Below are positions 1 through 8,100 of a stretch of DNA of 46,421 nucleotides, piece after piece. The stretch covers positions 1 through 46,421 of the forward strand of contig CABQAZ010000013.1 in assembly GCA_902462295.1 (NCBI GenBank). Direction: 5' to 3'. Made by a program: the position numbers and the translations under genes. The stretch is from an uncultured Clostridium sp. GTDB lineage: Bacteria > Bacillota > Clostridia > TANB77 > CAG-508. How positions within the stretch are numbered: position 1 is the first letter of the stretch; every line of letters begins with the position of its first letter. Below the pieces are notes generated by a model. It saw only the letters and a program-made list of their open reading frames with translations. It ran no database searches and was not told where the DNA came from.

Positions 1-87
1 AGACAGGTCCTTAAAAATTCAGACAACTTACGGCTAAGGCGGGGATTGCTTTTTTTTTGCATAAAGAGAATAAACAGGAGGGAAAAT

Positions 88-3000
88 ATGTCAGAATTTG
101 TACACTTACATATACATAGTGAATTCAGTTTATTAGATGGAGCAAATAGAATAAAAGACTTACCAGTAAGAGCAAAAGAACTGGGAATGAAAGCAATGGC
201 AATAACAGACCATGGAGTTATGTATGGAGCTATAGACTTTTATAAAGCATGCAAAAAAGAGGGAATAAAACCAATTATAGGATGTGAAGTATATGTAGCA
301 CCACGTTCAAGACTTAATAAAGAACCTAATATAGACAATAGATATAACCATTTAATTTTACTTGCCAAAAACAATGAAGGTTACAAAAATTTAAGTAAAT
401 TAGTATCAATAGGATTTACAGAGGGATATTATTACAAACCAAGAATCGACCTAGAAGTATTAGAAAAATACCATGAGGGATTAATATGCTTAAGTGCTTG
501 TCTAGCAGGAGCTGTAAATCAAGCATTACTAAATGGACAAAATGAAAAAGCAGAAGAGATTGCTTTATGGCACAAAAAAGTTTTTGGAGAAGATTATTAT
601 ATAGAAATTCAAAACAATGGAATAAAAGAACAAGTATTAGCAAATCAAAAATTAGTACAACTTGCAAGAAAACTAGATATTCCATTAGTAGCCACAAATG
701 ATGCACATTACTTAAAAAGAGAAGATGCATATAATCATGAAATATTATTATGTATTCAAACTGGGAAAAGAATGAGTGATGAAGACAGAATGAAATTTGA
801 AACAGATGAATTATATGTAAAATCACCAGAAGAAATGAGTGACTATTTTTCAGCATTTCCAGATGCAATAGAAAATACAGTAAAAATAGCAGATAAATGC
901 AATGTTGAATTTGAATTTGGACATACAATATTACCTAATTATGATGTACCACCAGAATTTCCAACACATTATGACTTTTTGAAAAAACTTTGTGATGATG
1001 GTTTAAAAAAGAGATATGGAGAAAATCCATCAGAAGAAATTTTAAAAAGAGCAGAATATGAAATTGGTATAATCAAAAAAATGGGATATGTAGATTATTA
1101 CTTAATTGTATGGGACTTTATACATTTTGCAAAAAGCCATGGAATACCTGTTGGACCTGGAAGAGGTTCAGGAGCTGGTTCAATTTTAGCATATGCAATA
1201 GAAATTACAGATATTGACCCAATGAAATATGGACTACTTTTCGAAAGATTTTTAAATCCTGAAAGAATAAGTATGCCTGATTTTGATGTTGACTTTTCAG
1301 ATGTTGATAGACAAAAAGTAATAGACTATGTTTCAGAAAAATATGGACATGACCATGTTTCTCAGATTATAACATTTGGAACAATGGCTGCAAAAATGGT
1401 AATTAGAGATGTTGCAAGAGTTTTAGATTTTCCATATTCAGAAGCTGATAAAATTGCCAAAATGATTCCAAATGAATTACATATAACTATTCCAAAAGCA
1501 TTAGAACAAAATAAAGAACTAAAAGATTTATATGATAATGATGAATTAATTCATAAATTATTAGATATAGCAATGGCATTAGAGGGAATGCCAAGACAGG
1601 CTTCAACACATGCCTGTGGTGTTGTAATTACAAAGGACCCAGTAGACACATATGTTCCATTATATGTAAGAGATAATCAGATTTCAACACAATATATAAT
1701 GACAACATTGGAAGAACTAGGACTTTTAAAGATGGACTTTCTTGGTCTTAGAACTTTAACTGTTATAAAAGATACAATTAATCTTGTAAAAGAAAATAGA
1801 GGAATAGATGTAGAATTTGACCAAGAGATGTCAGACCCTAAAGTTTATAAATTGTGGCAAGAGGGAAGTACATCGGGAATATTCCAATTTGAATCACAGG
1901 GAATGACAAACTTCATGAAAGAATTGAAACCAGACTGTTTAGAAGATTTAATAGCAGGTGTTTCATTATATAGACCTGGCCCAATGGACCAAATACCAAG
2001 ATATATAAGAGGAAAACAGAATCCTGGGCATAATGAATATACACATCCAAGCTTAGAGCCAATATTAAATGTAACATATGGATGTATGGTATATCAGGAA
2101 CAAGTAATGCAAATAGTAAGAGATTTAGCAGGATATTCTCTTGGTAGAGCAGATTTAGTTCGTAGAGCAATGGGAAAGAAAAAGCTTGATGTTATGGCAA
2201 AAGAAAGAGAAGTATTTATAAATGGTCAGATTGACGAAAATGGAAAAATCGAAGTACCAGGATGTGTAAGAAATGGTATTGACGCAGAATCTGCAAATAA
2301 AATATTTGATGAAATGGCAGAATTTGCAAAATATGCATTTAATAAATCACATGCGGCATGTTATGCAGTTGTAGCATATAGAACAGCATATTTAAAAGCA
2401 TATTATCCAGCTGAATTTATGGCGTCAATGTTAAATAGTTATTTAGGAAATTTAGACAAAGTTCCTGAATATATAGATGAATGCAAGAAACTTGGAATAG
2501 AAATATTAAAACCGGAAATTAATAAAAGTTATTCAAGATTTACAGTTGAATCAGGTAAAATACGTTTTGGATTAGGAAGTATTAAAAATGTTGGATTACA
2601 ACCAGTAGCTAATATTATAAAAGAAAGAGAGGCAAATGGTCCATTCACAAGTTTTACAGATTTTTGTGAGAGAATGGCAGGAGAAGCGGTAAACAAAAAA
2701 TGTATAGAAAGTTTGATAAAAGCAGGAACTTTTGGAGAATTTCCAGAAACTAGAGCAACATTACTTGCTTCATTTGAAATAATAATAGATACAATTCAAT
2801 CTTATAACAAAAAAGGTATGGATGGACAAGTATCAATGTTTGATTTGGGGAGCTCATCAGAAGAAGAGAATAATTTAGAAGAAATTAAATATAATTTTTC
2901 AGAACAGCCAGAATTAAGTGAAAAAGAACTTCTATCTATGGAAAAAGAAATGCTTGGAATTTATGTATCAGGACATCCTTTACAAAAAATAAGAGACCAA

Positions 3001-3591
3001 ATAATTGCAAATACAAATATATCATCTATGCAAATGAAAGAGATTGATGAAATAAATAGCATAGGAGCTGATGGAGAAAATTCAGATGTAAGAGTCAAAG
3101 AAGTTGCAAAATTTACTGATGGACAAGAAGTTAGAATTGCAGGGATAATCACATCTGTAAAAAAGAAATACACTAAAAACAATAAAATTATGGCATTTGT
3201 AAGTGTAGAAGATTTATATGGTTCTGCAGAGATTATAGTTTTTGAGCCAACTTATCTTAAAGCACAAGATGTTTTAGTTGAAGAAAATATTGTTATGATT
3301 AGTGGTAGACTTAGTATCAGAGAAGATGATGAAACAAAAATTGTAGCAAACAAGATAGAAAATTTTGGAGCATCAAGACCCAAAATGTTAACACTAAATA
3401 TTACAAATACAAATGAGGAACAAAAATCAAAATTAAGAGGTGCAATAAAATTTTTTAGTGGAGAACAAAATAATATTAGTGTTGTAATAAAAATAGGAGA
3501 GGATTTAAAATCATGTGGTGCAATTTATTTGACAGATGAAATTTTAAAAGTTTTTGAAGAAATTATAGGAAAAGAAAATTGTATAGTATAG
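88..3591 (+). CDS. dnaE: DNA polymerase III subunit alpha (DnaE)
   Basis: Replicative polymerase alpha subunit (C-family) that extends DNA at the replication fork or, in Firmicutes with PolC, extends primers. At 1167 aa it has the usual DnaE length. The N-terminal PHP domain begins HLHIHSEFSLLDG and continues with ITDHGVMYGA. The polymerase core carries the PDFDVDFSD catalytic acidic motif near residue 410. A helix-hairpin-helix region and an OB-fold (around VRIAGIITSVKKKY) lie at the C-terminal end. The start is the ATG at 88, preceded by AGGAGGG at 77-83. An in-frame TTG at 46 gives a longer reading frame but has no RBS. It converges on mgtA across a shared terminator. The 87 bases upstream show a T-run at 50-58 but no gene. 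PolC is not in this window. Confidence 0.97.
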   Translation: MSEFVHLHIHSEFSLLDGANRIKDLPVRAKELGMKAMAITDHGVMYGAIDFYKACKKEGIKPIIGCEVYVAPRSRLNKEPNIDNRYNHLILLAKNNEGYKNLSKLVSIGFTEGYYYKPRIDLEVLEKYHEGLICLSACLAGAVNQALLNGQNEKAEEIALWHKKVFGEDYYIEIQNNGIKEQVLANQKLVQLARKLDIPLVATNDAHYLKREDAYNHEILLCIQTGKRMSDEDRMKFETDELYVKSPEEMSDYFSAFPDAIENTVKIADKCNVEFEFGHTILPNYDVPPEFPTHYDFLKKLCDDGLKKRYGENPSEEILKRAEYEIGIIKKMGYVDYYLIVWDFIHFAKSHGIPVGPGRGSGAGSILAYAIEITDIDPMKYGLLFERFLNPERISMPDFDVDFSDVDRQKVIDYVSEKYGHDHVSQIITFGTMAAKMVIRDVARVLDFPYSEADKIAKMIPNELHITIPKALEQNKELKDLYDNDELIHKLLDIAMALEGMPRQASTHACGVVITKDPVDTYVPLYVRDNQISTQYIMTTLEELGLLKMDFLGLRTLTVIKDTINLVKENRGIDVEFDQEMSDPKVYKLWQEGSTSGIFQFESQGMTNFMKELKPDCLEDLIAGVSLYRPGPMDQIPRYIRGKQNPGHNEYTHPSLEPILNVTYGCMVYQEQVMQIVRDLAGYSLGRADLVRRAMGKKKLDVMAKEREVFINGQIDENGKIEVPGCVRNGIDAESANKIFDEMAEFAKYAFNKSHAACYAVVAYRTAYLKAYYPAEFMASMLNSYLGNLDKVPEYIDECKKLGIEILKPEINKSYSRFTVESGKIRFGLGSIKNVGLQPVANIIKEREANGPFTSFTDFCERMAGEAVNKKCIESLIKAGTFGEFPETRATLLASFEIIIDTIQSYNKKGMDGQVSMFDLGSSSEEENNLEEIKYNFSEQPELSEKELLSMEKEMLGIYVSGHPLQKIRDQIIANTNISSMQMKEIDEINSIGADGENSDVRVKEVAKFTDGQEVRIAGIITSVKKKYTKNNKIMAFVSVEDLYGSAEIIVFEPTYLKAQDVLVEENIVMISGRLSIREDDETKIVANKIENFGASRPKMLTLNITNTNEEQKSKLRGAIKFFSGEQNNISVVIKIGEDLKSCGAIYLTDEILKVFEEIIGKENCIV

Positions 3592-3610
3592 ATATAAAGT
3601 TGAAAAAATG

Positions 3611-3650
3611 TACCTGGTCTTAGAAATTTAAGACCAGGTATATTTTTTAT
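3611..3650. terminator. Bidirectional terminator between dnaE and mgtA
   Basis: A 12-bp stem TACCTGGTCTTA/TAAGACCAGGTA (3611-3640) is followed by a T-rich tract on the + strand and preceded by an A-rich tract, so it can terminate both convergent genes. The stem sequence resembles the TACCYGGTYYYARA core found at 7731-7828 and 40939-41025. Confidence 0.85.
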
Positions 3651-3654
3651 TCTA

Positions 3655-6267
3655 TTAAATCCATTCACCATATCTTTTGATATAAATTTTCTTAGCGAAA
3701 ATAGCAACAAAACAATATAAAATAGGAACACCAATAATAATTGAATAATATTTAAGGCTAAGAGCAGTTAAACCAATAGCAGAACCTATAAATGTAAATG
3801 GTATAATCATAGCAATAATACTTAATAAAATAGAAGATACATATACTGCAGTTGAGGCATGACTTTGTTTAAATGGTGTTTTTGCTGTTCTAATAATATG
3901 CATACCAAGTAAGTTAGAAACTACGCTATAAGTAAACCAAATTGTTTGAAATACTGAGGATTCACGTATATTAAAAGTATACCACATTAAAACAAAAACT
4001 ATCAAATCAAAACAAGAACTTAAAGGTCCCATAAATAACATAAAGTTTTTCAAACTCTTAACATTGAATTGTTTAGGCTTATTCAAATATTCTTCATCAA
4101 CATTATCTAAAGGTAAGGTTAATTGGCCAAAATCATACAACAATCCCTCAACTAAAAGTTGAATAGGAGTTTCAGGTAAAAATGGTAGAAGTACACTTGC
4201 AATTATAACAGACATAACTTCACCAAAATTGAAACTTGCTGCAAGTTTAATATATTTCATTAAATTTGCATAAGTATGACGACCCTCTTTTACACCATCA
4301 AGTAAAACATGCAAATCTTTTTCAAGTAAGATTATATCAGCAGATTCTTTTGCAATATCAACAGCTGTGTCAACTGAAATACCAACATCAGAATTTATAA
4401 GTGATGGACTATCATTTATTCCGTCTCCCATATATCCAACTATATTTCCATCATCTCTTAATAATCTAACAATACGAGCTTTTTGAATAGGAGAAAGTTT
4501 TGCAAAAATATTTGTTTTTTTCAAAAGTCTTTTTACACCTAAATCAGCAAGTTTATCTATTTGTGCACCTGTAACAATTTTTCTCGATTTTATTCCAACT
4601 TTGTCACATACACATCTTGTAACTTCAACATTATCGCCTGTTAAAACAATAACTCTAATTCCATTTTTTCCAAGTTTTTCAATAGAAGATTTTGCAGATT
4701 CTTTAGGTGGGTCAAGAAATCCAATGAATCCCATAAGAACCATGTTCTTTTCATCAGAAACTCCAAAACCTGAAGATTTATCTAATTCATTTTTTTGACA
4801 TACTGCAACAACACGAAGTCCTTGTTTATTTAAATCTTTTGCAATTTTTTTAATATTTTCTTTAATTGCATTTGTAATAGGTGACACTGAACCTTGAAAA
4901 TCTACTAAAGTAGATATATTTAAAATTTCTTCAACAGCACCTTTTGTAATTAGTTGTGTTTTTGTACCATCATTTACAACAACTGAAAGTCTACGTCTTG
5001 AAAAATCAAAAGGAACTTCATCAATTTTTGTGTATTTTGTAGAAAGTTCATCTAATCCATGTTCAATACCACGATTAATAACAGCTTCATCAATGTTGCT
5101 GCGTAAACCGGTTTGAAAATATGCGTTCAAAAATGCATGTTTTAAAACTCTAGAATCTTCATTACCCATGACATCAAGATATTTTTCAAGAACGATTTTA
5201 TCTTCTGTTAAAGTACCAGTCTTGTCTGTACATAAAATATTCATTGCACCAAAACTTTGAATTGAATCAAGTTTTTTTACAATAGTTTTCTTTTTTGACA
5301 TTCGTAATGCACCTCTTGATAAAGTACTAGATAAAATTACAGGTAGTAGAAGAGGTGTGATACATATTGCTATTGCTACTGCAAATGTGAATGATATTAT
5401 AATATTATGTTTCCATACGTTTAATAAAAATACGATTGGTATTAAAATTAACATAAATTTAATTAATAATTTACTAATATTTTCAATTCCTTTTTGAAAA
5501 GCTGTTTTAGGTTTTCCTGTTGTTAAAGTACGAGCAACTTTTCCAAAGTAAGTATTATCAGCAGTAAAAACAACAACACCCTTAGCAGAACCACTTATAA
5601 CATTTGTGCCCATAAAACAAATTGTATCTATATCTGAAAGGCTATCAATTTCTTCATCAATAGGTAATTCAGTATTTTCAATTTTTTTAATTGCATCAGA
5701 TTCACCAGTAAGAGTTGACTGACCAACATATAAATCTTTTGATTCGATTATCCTAATATCAGCTGGAATCATGTCACCTGCTGAAAGTATAACAGTATCT
5801 CCTAAAACTAAGTCTTTAAAAGGAATCTTTACTTTTTTACCATTTCTAATGACTGTTGCAGTGGTTGAAACTAACTCTTTTAGAGCTTCTGCAGCTAGGT
5901 TTGAACGATATTCAGAGAAGAAATCTAAAAAAGTACTAACAGCAACTAAGACCAAAATAACAATAATATTTGCGTAATTTGGGTCTTCTGCAAGATAAAC
6001 ATCAGTGTAATTTAAAACTAATGCAATTCCTAATAAAATACTATTAAAAGGTGTAATTAAACTTCTTAATAAATAATGATACCATTTCTTCGGCTTAGAT
6101 TGAGTTACTTCATTATACCCATATGTATGTATTTTTTGAGTAACATCATCATCTGATAATCCTTCTTTTTTGATTTTAAATTCTGAAATGAATTCTTCTT
6201 TGGATGTTTTACATAGATGACCATAAATTTTATCTATATTAACATCATCTTTTTTGTCTTTTGCCAT
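3655..6267 (-). CDS. mgtA: Magnesium-transporting P-type ATPase (MgtA/MgtB type)
   Basis: P3B-type ATPase that imports Mg2+ across the cytoplasmic membrane. At 870 aa it is close to the usual ~900 aa. Visible parts are an N-terminal cation-ATPase domain, an actuator loop with LTGESD, the phosphorylated Asp348 in DKTGTLT, then the MgtA signature LNAYFQTGLRSNIDEAV, and GDGINDSP. The C-terminal membrane part reads NFGEVMSVIIAS and later LLYDFGQLTLPLDNVD, both typical of MgtA rather than Ca2+ ATPases. It is read leftwards from an ATG preceded by GGAGGG. The promoter at 6327-6355 leaves a leader of only about 55 nt with a short GAAAAG/CTTTTC hairpin (6301-6318). That is too short for an M-box Mg2+ riboswitch, so any Mg2+ control must be by another route. 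Confidence 0.9.
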   Translation of the reverse strand: MAKDKKDDVNIDKIYGHLCKTSKEEFISEFKIKKEGLSDDDVTQKIHTYGYNEVTQSKPKKWYHYLLRSLITPFNSILLGIALVLNYTDVYLAEDPNYANIIVILVLVAVSTFLDFFSEYRSNLAAEALKELVSTTATVIRNGKKVKIPFKDLVLGDTVILSAGDMIPADIRIIESKDLYVGQSTLTGESDAIKKIENTELPIDEEIDSLSDIDTICFMGTNVISGSAKGVVVFTADNTYFGKVARTLTTGKPKTAFQKGIENISKLLIKFMLILIPIVFLLNVWKHNIIISFTFAVAIAICITPLLLPVILSSTLSRGALRMSKKKTIVKKLDSIQSFGAMNILCTDKTGTLTEDKIVLEKYLDVMGNEDSRVLKHAFLNAYFQTGLRSNIDEAVINRGIEHGLDELSTKYTKIDEVPFDFSRRRLSVVVNDGTKTQLITKGAVEEILNISTLVDFQGSVSPITNAIKENIKKIAKDLNKQGLRVVAVCQKNELDKSSGFGVSDEKNMVLMGFIGFLDPPKESAKSSIEKLGKNGIRVIVLTGDNVEVTRCVCDKVGIKSRKIVTGAQIDKLADLGVKRLLKKTNIFAKLSPIQKARIVRLLRDDGNIVGYMGDGINDSPSLINSDVGISVDTAVDIAKESADIILLEKDLHVLLDGVKEGRHTYANLMKYIKLAASFNFGEVMSVIIASVLLPFLPETPIQLLVEGLLYDFGQLTLPLDNVDEEYLNKPKQFNVKSLKNFMLFMGPLSSCFDLIVFVLMWYTFNIRESSVFQTIWFTYSVVSNLLGMHIIRTAKTPFKQSHASTAVYVSSILLSIIAMIIPFTFIGSAIGLTALSLKYYSIIIGVPILYCFVAIFAKKIYIKRYGEWI

Positions 6268-6326
6268 TTTTATCCCTCCAATTTTATTATAACCTATTTT
6301 GAAAAGTTAATGCTTTTCATTTATAA

Positions 6327-6355
6327 AATATAGCACTTTGAAAAATATAATTCAA
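6327..6355 (-). promoter_or_regulatory. Sigma-A promoter of mgtA
   Basis: On the minus strand TTGAAT (6355-6350) and TATATT (6332-6327) are separated by 17 bases. Transcription would start near 6320. Confidence 0.6.
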
Positions 6356-6393
6356 TAGAAAATAGCAAATCAGCAAAAAAATTTTGAACAAGC

Positions 6394-6422
6394 TTTACAA
6401 TTTTTATAAGAAATGCTATAAT
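6394..6422 (+). promoter_or_regulatory. Sigma-A promoter of rnpB
   Basis: TTTACA (6394-6399), a 17-base spacer and TATAAT (6417-6422). The distance to the RNase P P1 helix at 6430 fits a transcript starting at the RNA itself. Confidence 0.85.
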
Positions 6423-6429
6423 AGAACTC

Positions 6430-6791
6430 AAGTAAATTGAATAGTTGCTGGTAAATTTCGAAAGGAATTACGAGAGGAAAGTCCGGGCTCCATAGAGCAA
6501 AGATGCTAGATAACGTCTAGTGAGGGAAACCTTAAGGAAAGTGCAACAGAAAATAACCGCCTCTTAATTTATGGTTAACCACTTAAGAGGTAAGGATGAA
6601 AAGGCGAGGTAAGAGCTCACCGCTGGTATGGTGACATACTGGGACAGTGTAAACCCCATCTGGAGCAACACCTAAGTAGAAGATTAAGTCTGCTCGGCAA
6701 CTTCTGAATTGCGTGGCTTGAGACATATAGTGATATATGTACTAGATAAATGACTATTTTAAATGACAGAACCCGGCTTACAGATTTACTT
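6430..6791 (+). ncRNA. rnpB: RNase P RNA, bacterial class A
   Basis: Catalytic RNA that removes 5' leaders from pre-tRNAs, working with the RnpA protein. The 5' and 3' ends pair as P1 (AAGTAAAT at 6430 with ATTTACTT at 6784). The universally conserved GAGAGGAAAGTCCGGGCTCC block lies at 6472-6491, CTGGGACAGTGTAAACC at about 6639, and ACAGAACCCGGCTTA near the 3' end. The CCGGGCTCC form and overall layout match class A rather than the Bacillus class B form. Length is about 362 nt. Its own promoter lies upstream and an intrinsic terminator downstream. Confidence 0.96.
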
Positions 6792-6817
6792 ATAATTAAT
6801 AAATTTATATACTTATA

Positions 6818-6852
6818 AAAACATGTGATAACAGATTGTCATATGTTTTTTT
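6818..6852 (+). terminator. Terminator of rnpB
   Basis: A 12-bp stem AAAACATGTGAT/GTCATATGTTTT (two G-U pairs) is followed by a run of T residues. Confidence 0.8.
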
Positions 6853-6868
6853 GTTATATAAATAAATA

Positions 6869-6897
6869 TTGCAAATTAAATAAGCAAATGATAAAAT
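6869..6897 (+). promoter_or_regulatory. Candidate promoter of the ZIP transporter gene
   Basis: TTGCAA (6869-6874), a 17-base spacer and TAAAAT (6892-6897), 41 bases before the ZIP start codon. No metal-responsive operator was recognised. Confidence 0.55.
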
Positions 6898-6937
6898 CAT
6901 TTTGAAATAAAATAAAAGAAAGATTAGGAGGGATAAG

Positions 6938-7714
6938 ATGGAACTTGTTTTAGGATTAGCAATACCATTTATAGGAACAACACTAGGTGCAGGAATGGTA
7001 TTTTTGATGAAAAATGAAATGAGTAAAAAAGTAGAAAAACTACTACTTGGATTTGCATCAGGAGTAATGATAGCTGCATCAATATGGTCATTAATAAATC
7101 CATCAATAGAAATGGCAAGAGAGCAAGGAAAAATTGCATGGGTACCTGCAACGATAGGATTTTTATTAGGAATAATATTTTTATTGGTTCTAGATAGCAT
7201 AATTCCGCATATGCATTTAGAGAGTGAGAAACCTGAAGGATTAAAATCAAGTTTAAAGAAAACTACTATGCTTGTTTTAGCTGTTACTCTACATAATATA
7301 CCAGAAGGAATGGCAGTTGGAGTCACATTTGCGGGAGCACTTATTGGAAATAGTGGTATAACATTAGCAGGAGCATTTGCTCTAGCTGTAGGAATTGCAA
7401 TTCAAAATTTTCCAGAGGGAGCAATAATATCAATGCCATTAAGAAGTGAGGGAGTATCAAAACTAGAATCATTTTTATATGGAACCTTATCTGGGGTTGT
7501 TGAACCAATAGGAGCAATAATTACAATTTTATTAACAAATTTAGTGGTACCAATTCTACCATATTTATTATCTTTTGCAGCAGGAGCTATGATATATGTT
7601 GTTGTTGAAGAATTAATACCAGAATCACAAGCTGGAGAACATTCAAATATTGGAACAATCGGTGTTGCTATTGGATTTGTTATAATGATGGTTTTGGATG
7701 TAGCTTTAGGATAA
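6938..7714 (+). CDS. ZIP-family divalent metal transporter (GufA/ZupT-like)
   Basis: 258-aa inner-membrane protein expected to import Zn2+ or related divalent cations (Fe2+, Mn2+). It has about eight hydrophobic segments. The two metal-binding helices carry the family motifs HNIPEGMAVG and NFPEGAIISMP, with the conserved His, Asn, Pro and Glu residues. A third part, VEPIGAIITIL, matches the following ZIP helix. The start ATG follows AGGAGGG with good spacing. It stands as a single transcription unit between rnpB and the repeat array in front of feoA. The adjacent Mg2+ and Fe2+ transporters make a loose metal-ion neighbourhood, but separate promoters argue against one operon. The true substrate cannot be read from sequence. 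Confidence 0.9.
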   Translation: MELVLGLAIPFIGTTLGAGMVFLMKNEMSKKVEKLLLGFASGVMIAASIWSLINPSIEMAREQGKIAWVPATIGFLLGIIFLLVLDSIIPHMHLESEKPEGLKSSLKKTTMLVLAVTLHNIPEGMAVGVTFAGALIGNSGITLAGAFALAVGIAIQNFPEGAIISMPLRSEGVSKLESFLYGTLSGVVEPIGAIITILLTNLVVPILPYLLSFAAGAMIYVVVEELIPESQAGEHSNIGTIGVAIGFVIMMVLDVALG

Positions 7715-7730
7715 ATTACAAAATTCCCTT

Positions 7731-7828
7731 AAAATACCCGGTCCCAGAGGTATCACAAAAAGCGTGTAAAGTACCTGGTTCTAAAGGTACAAAGAAAATT
7801 TCCCCGAAAATACCCGGTCCCAGAAGTG
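7731..7828. repeat. Three degenerate TACCYGGTYYYARA repeats
   Basis: Three direct copies of about 22 bases, AAAATACCCGGTCCCAGAGG (7731), AAAGTACCTGGTTCTAAAGG (7768) and AAAATACCCGGTCCCAGAAG (7807), fill the gap between the ZIP gene and feoA. The same core forms the dnaE terminator stem and the long inverted repeat at 40939-41025. Function is unknown. Confidence 0.8.
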
Positions 7829-7844
7829 CAAAGAAAGGAATTGT

Positions 7845-8096
7845 ATGAAAGAAATAGGTGACAAGTGTAATTTATCAGAATTGGTGGTTGGACAAAGAGC
7901 AATAGTATTAAGCATAGAAGAAAAGAACAGAGAAATTAAAAGACATTTACTTGATATGGGGATAACAAAAGGTGTGGGGATTACTGTAAAAAAAATTGCA
8001 CCAATGGGAGACCCGATAGATATAAAATTAAGAGATTATGAATTGTGCATTAGAAAGAAAGATTTATCTAAGATAAAAGTAGAGGTTGTGAGGTAG
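7845..8096 (+). CDS. feoA: Ferrous iron transport protein A (FeoA)
   Basis: Small 83-aa SH3-like protein that partners the FeoB Fe2+ permease in the cytoplasm. Family features seen are LSELVVGQRAIVLSI, RHLLDMGITKGVGITV and a C-terminal stretch ending in the typical beta-strand residues DYELCIRKKDLSKI. The length is typical for FeoA (about 75-85 aa). The start ATG at 7845 follows AAAGGAA. feoB begins 4 bases after its stop, so the two are translationally linked. Three degenerate repeats lie immediately upstream. No Fur or DtxR box was recognised. Confidence 0.92.
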   Translation: MKEIGDKCNLSELVVGQRAIVLSIEEKNREIKRHLLDMGITKGVGITVKKIAPMGDPIDIKLRDYELCIRKKDLSKIKVEVVR

Positions 8097-8100
8097 AAAA

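Noticed and set aside
46..87. Longer dnaE start at a TTG (46)
   Set aside because: It has no RBS and runs through a T-tract; the ATG at 88 has AGGAGGG and begins the conserved SEFVHLHIHSEFS sequence.
6268..6330. M-box Mg2+ riboswitch before mgtA
   Set aside because: The leader is only about 55 nt with one small hairpin; an M-box needs well over 100 nt.
7731..7828. CRISPR array
   Set aside because: Only three degenerate copies with very short gaps, no cas genes, and the same core occurs as palindromes elsewhere.
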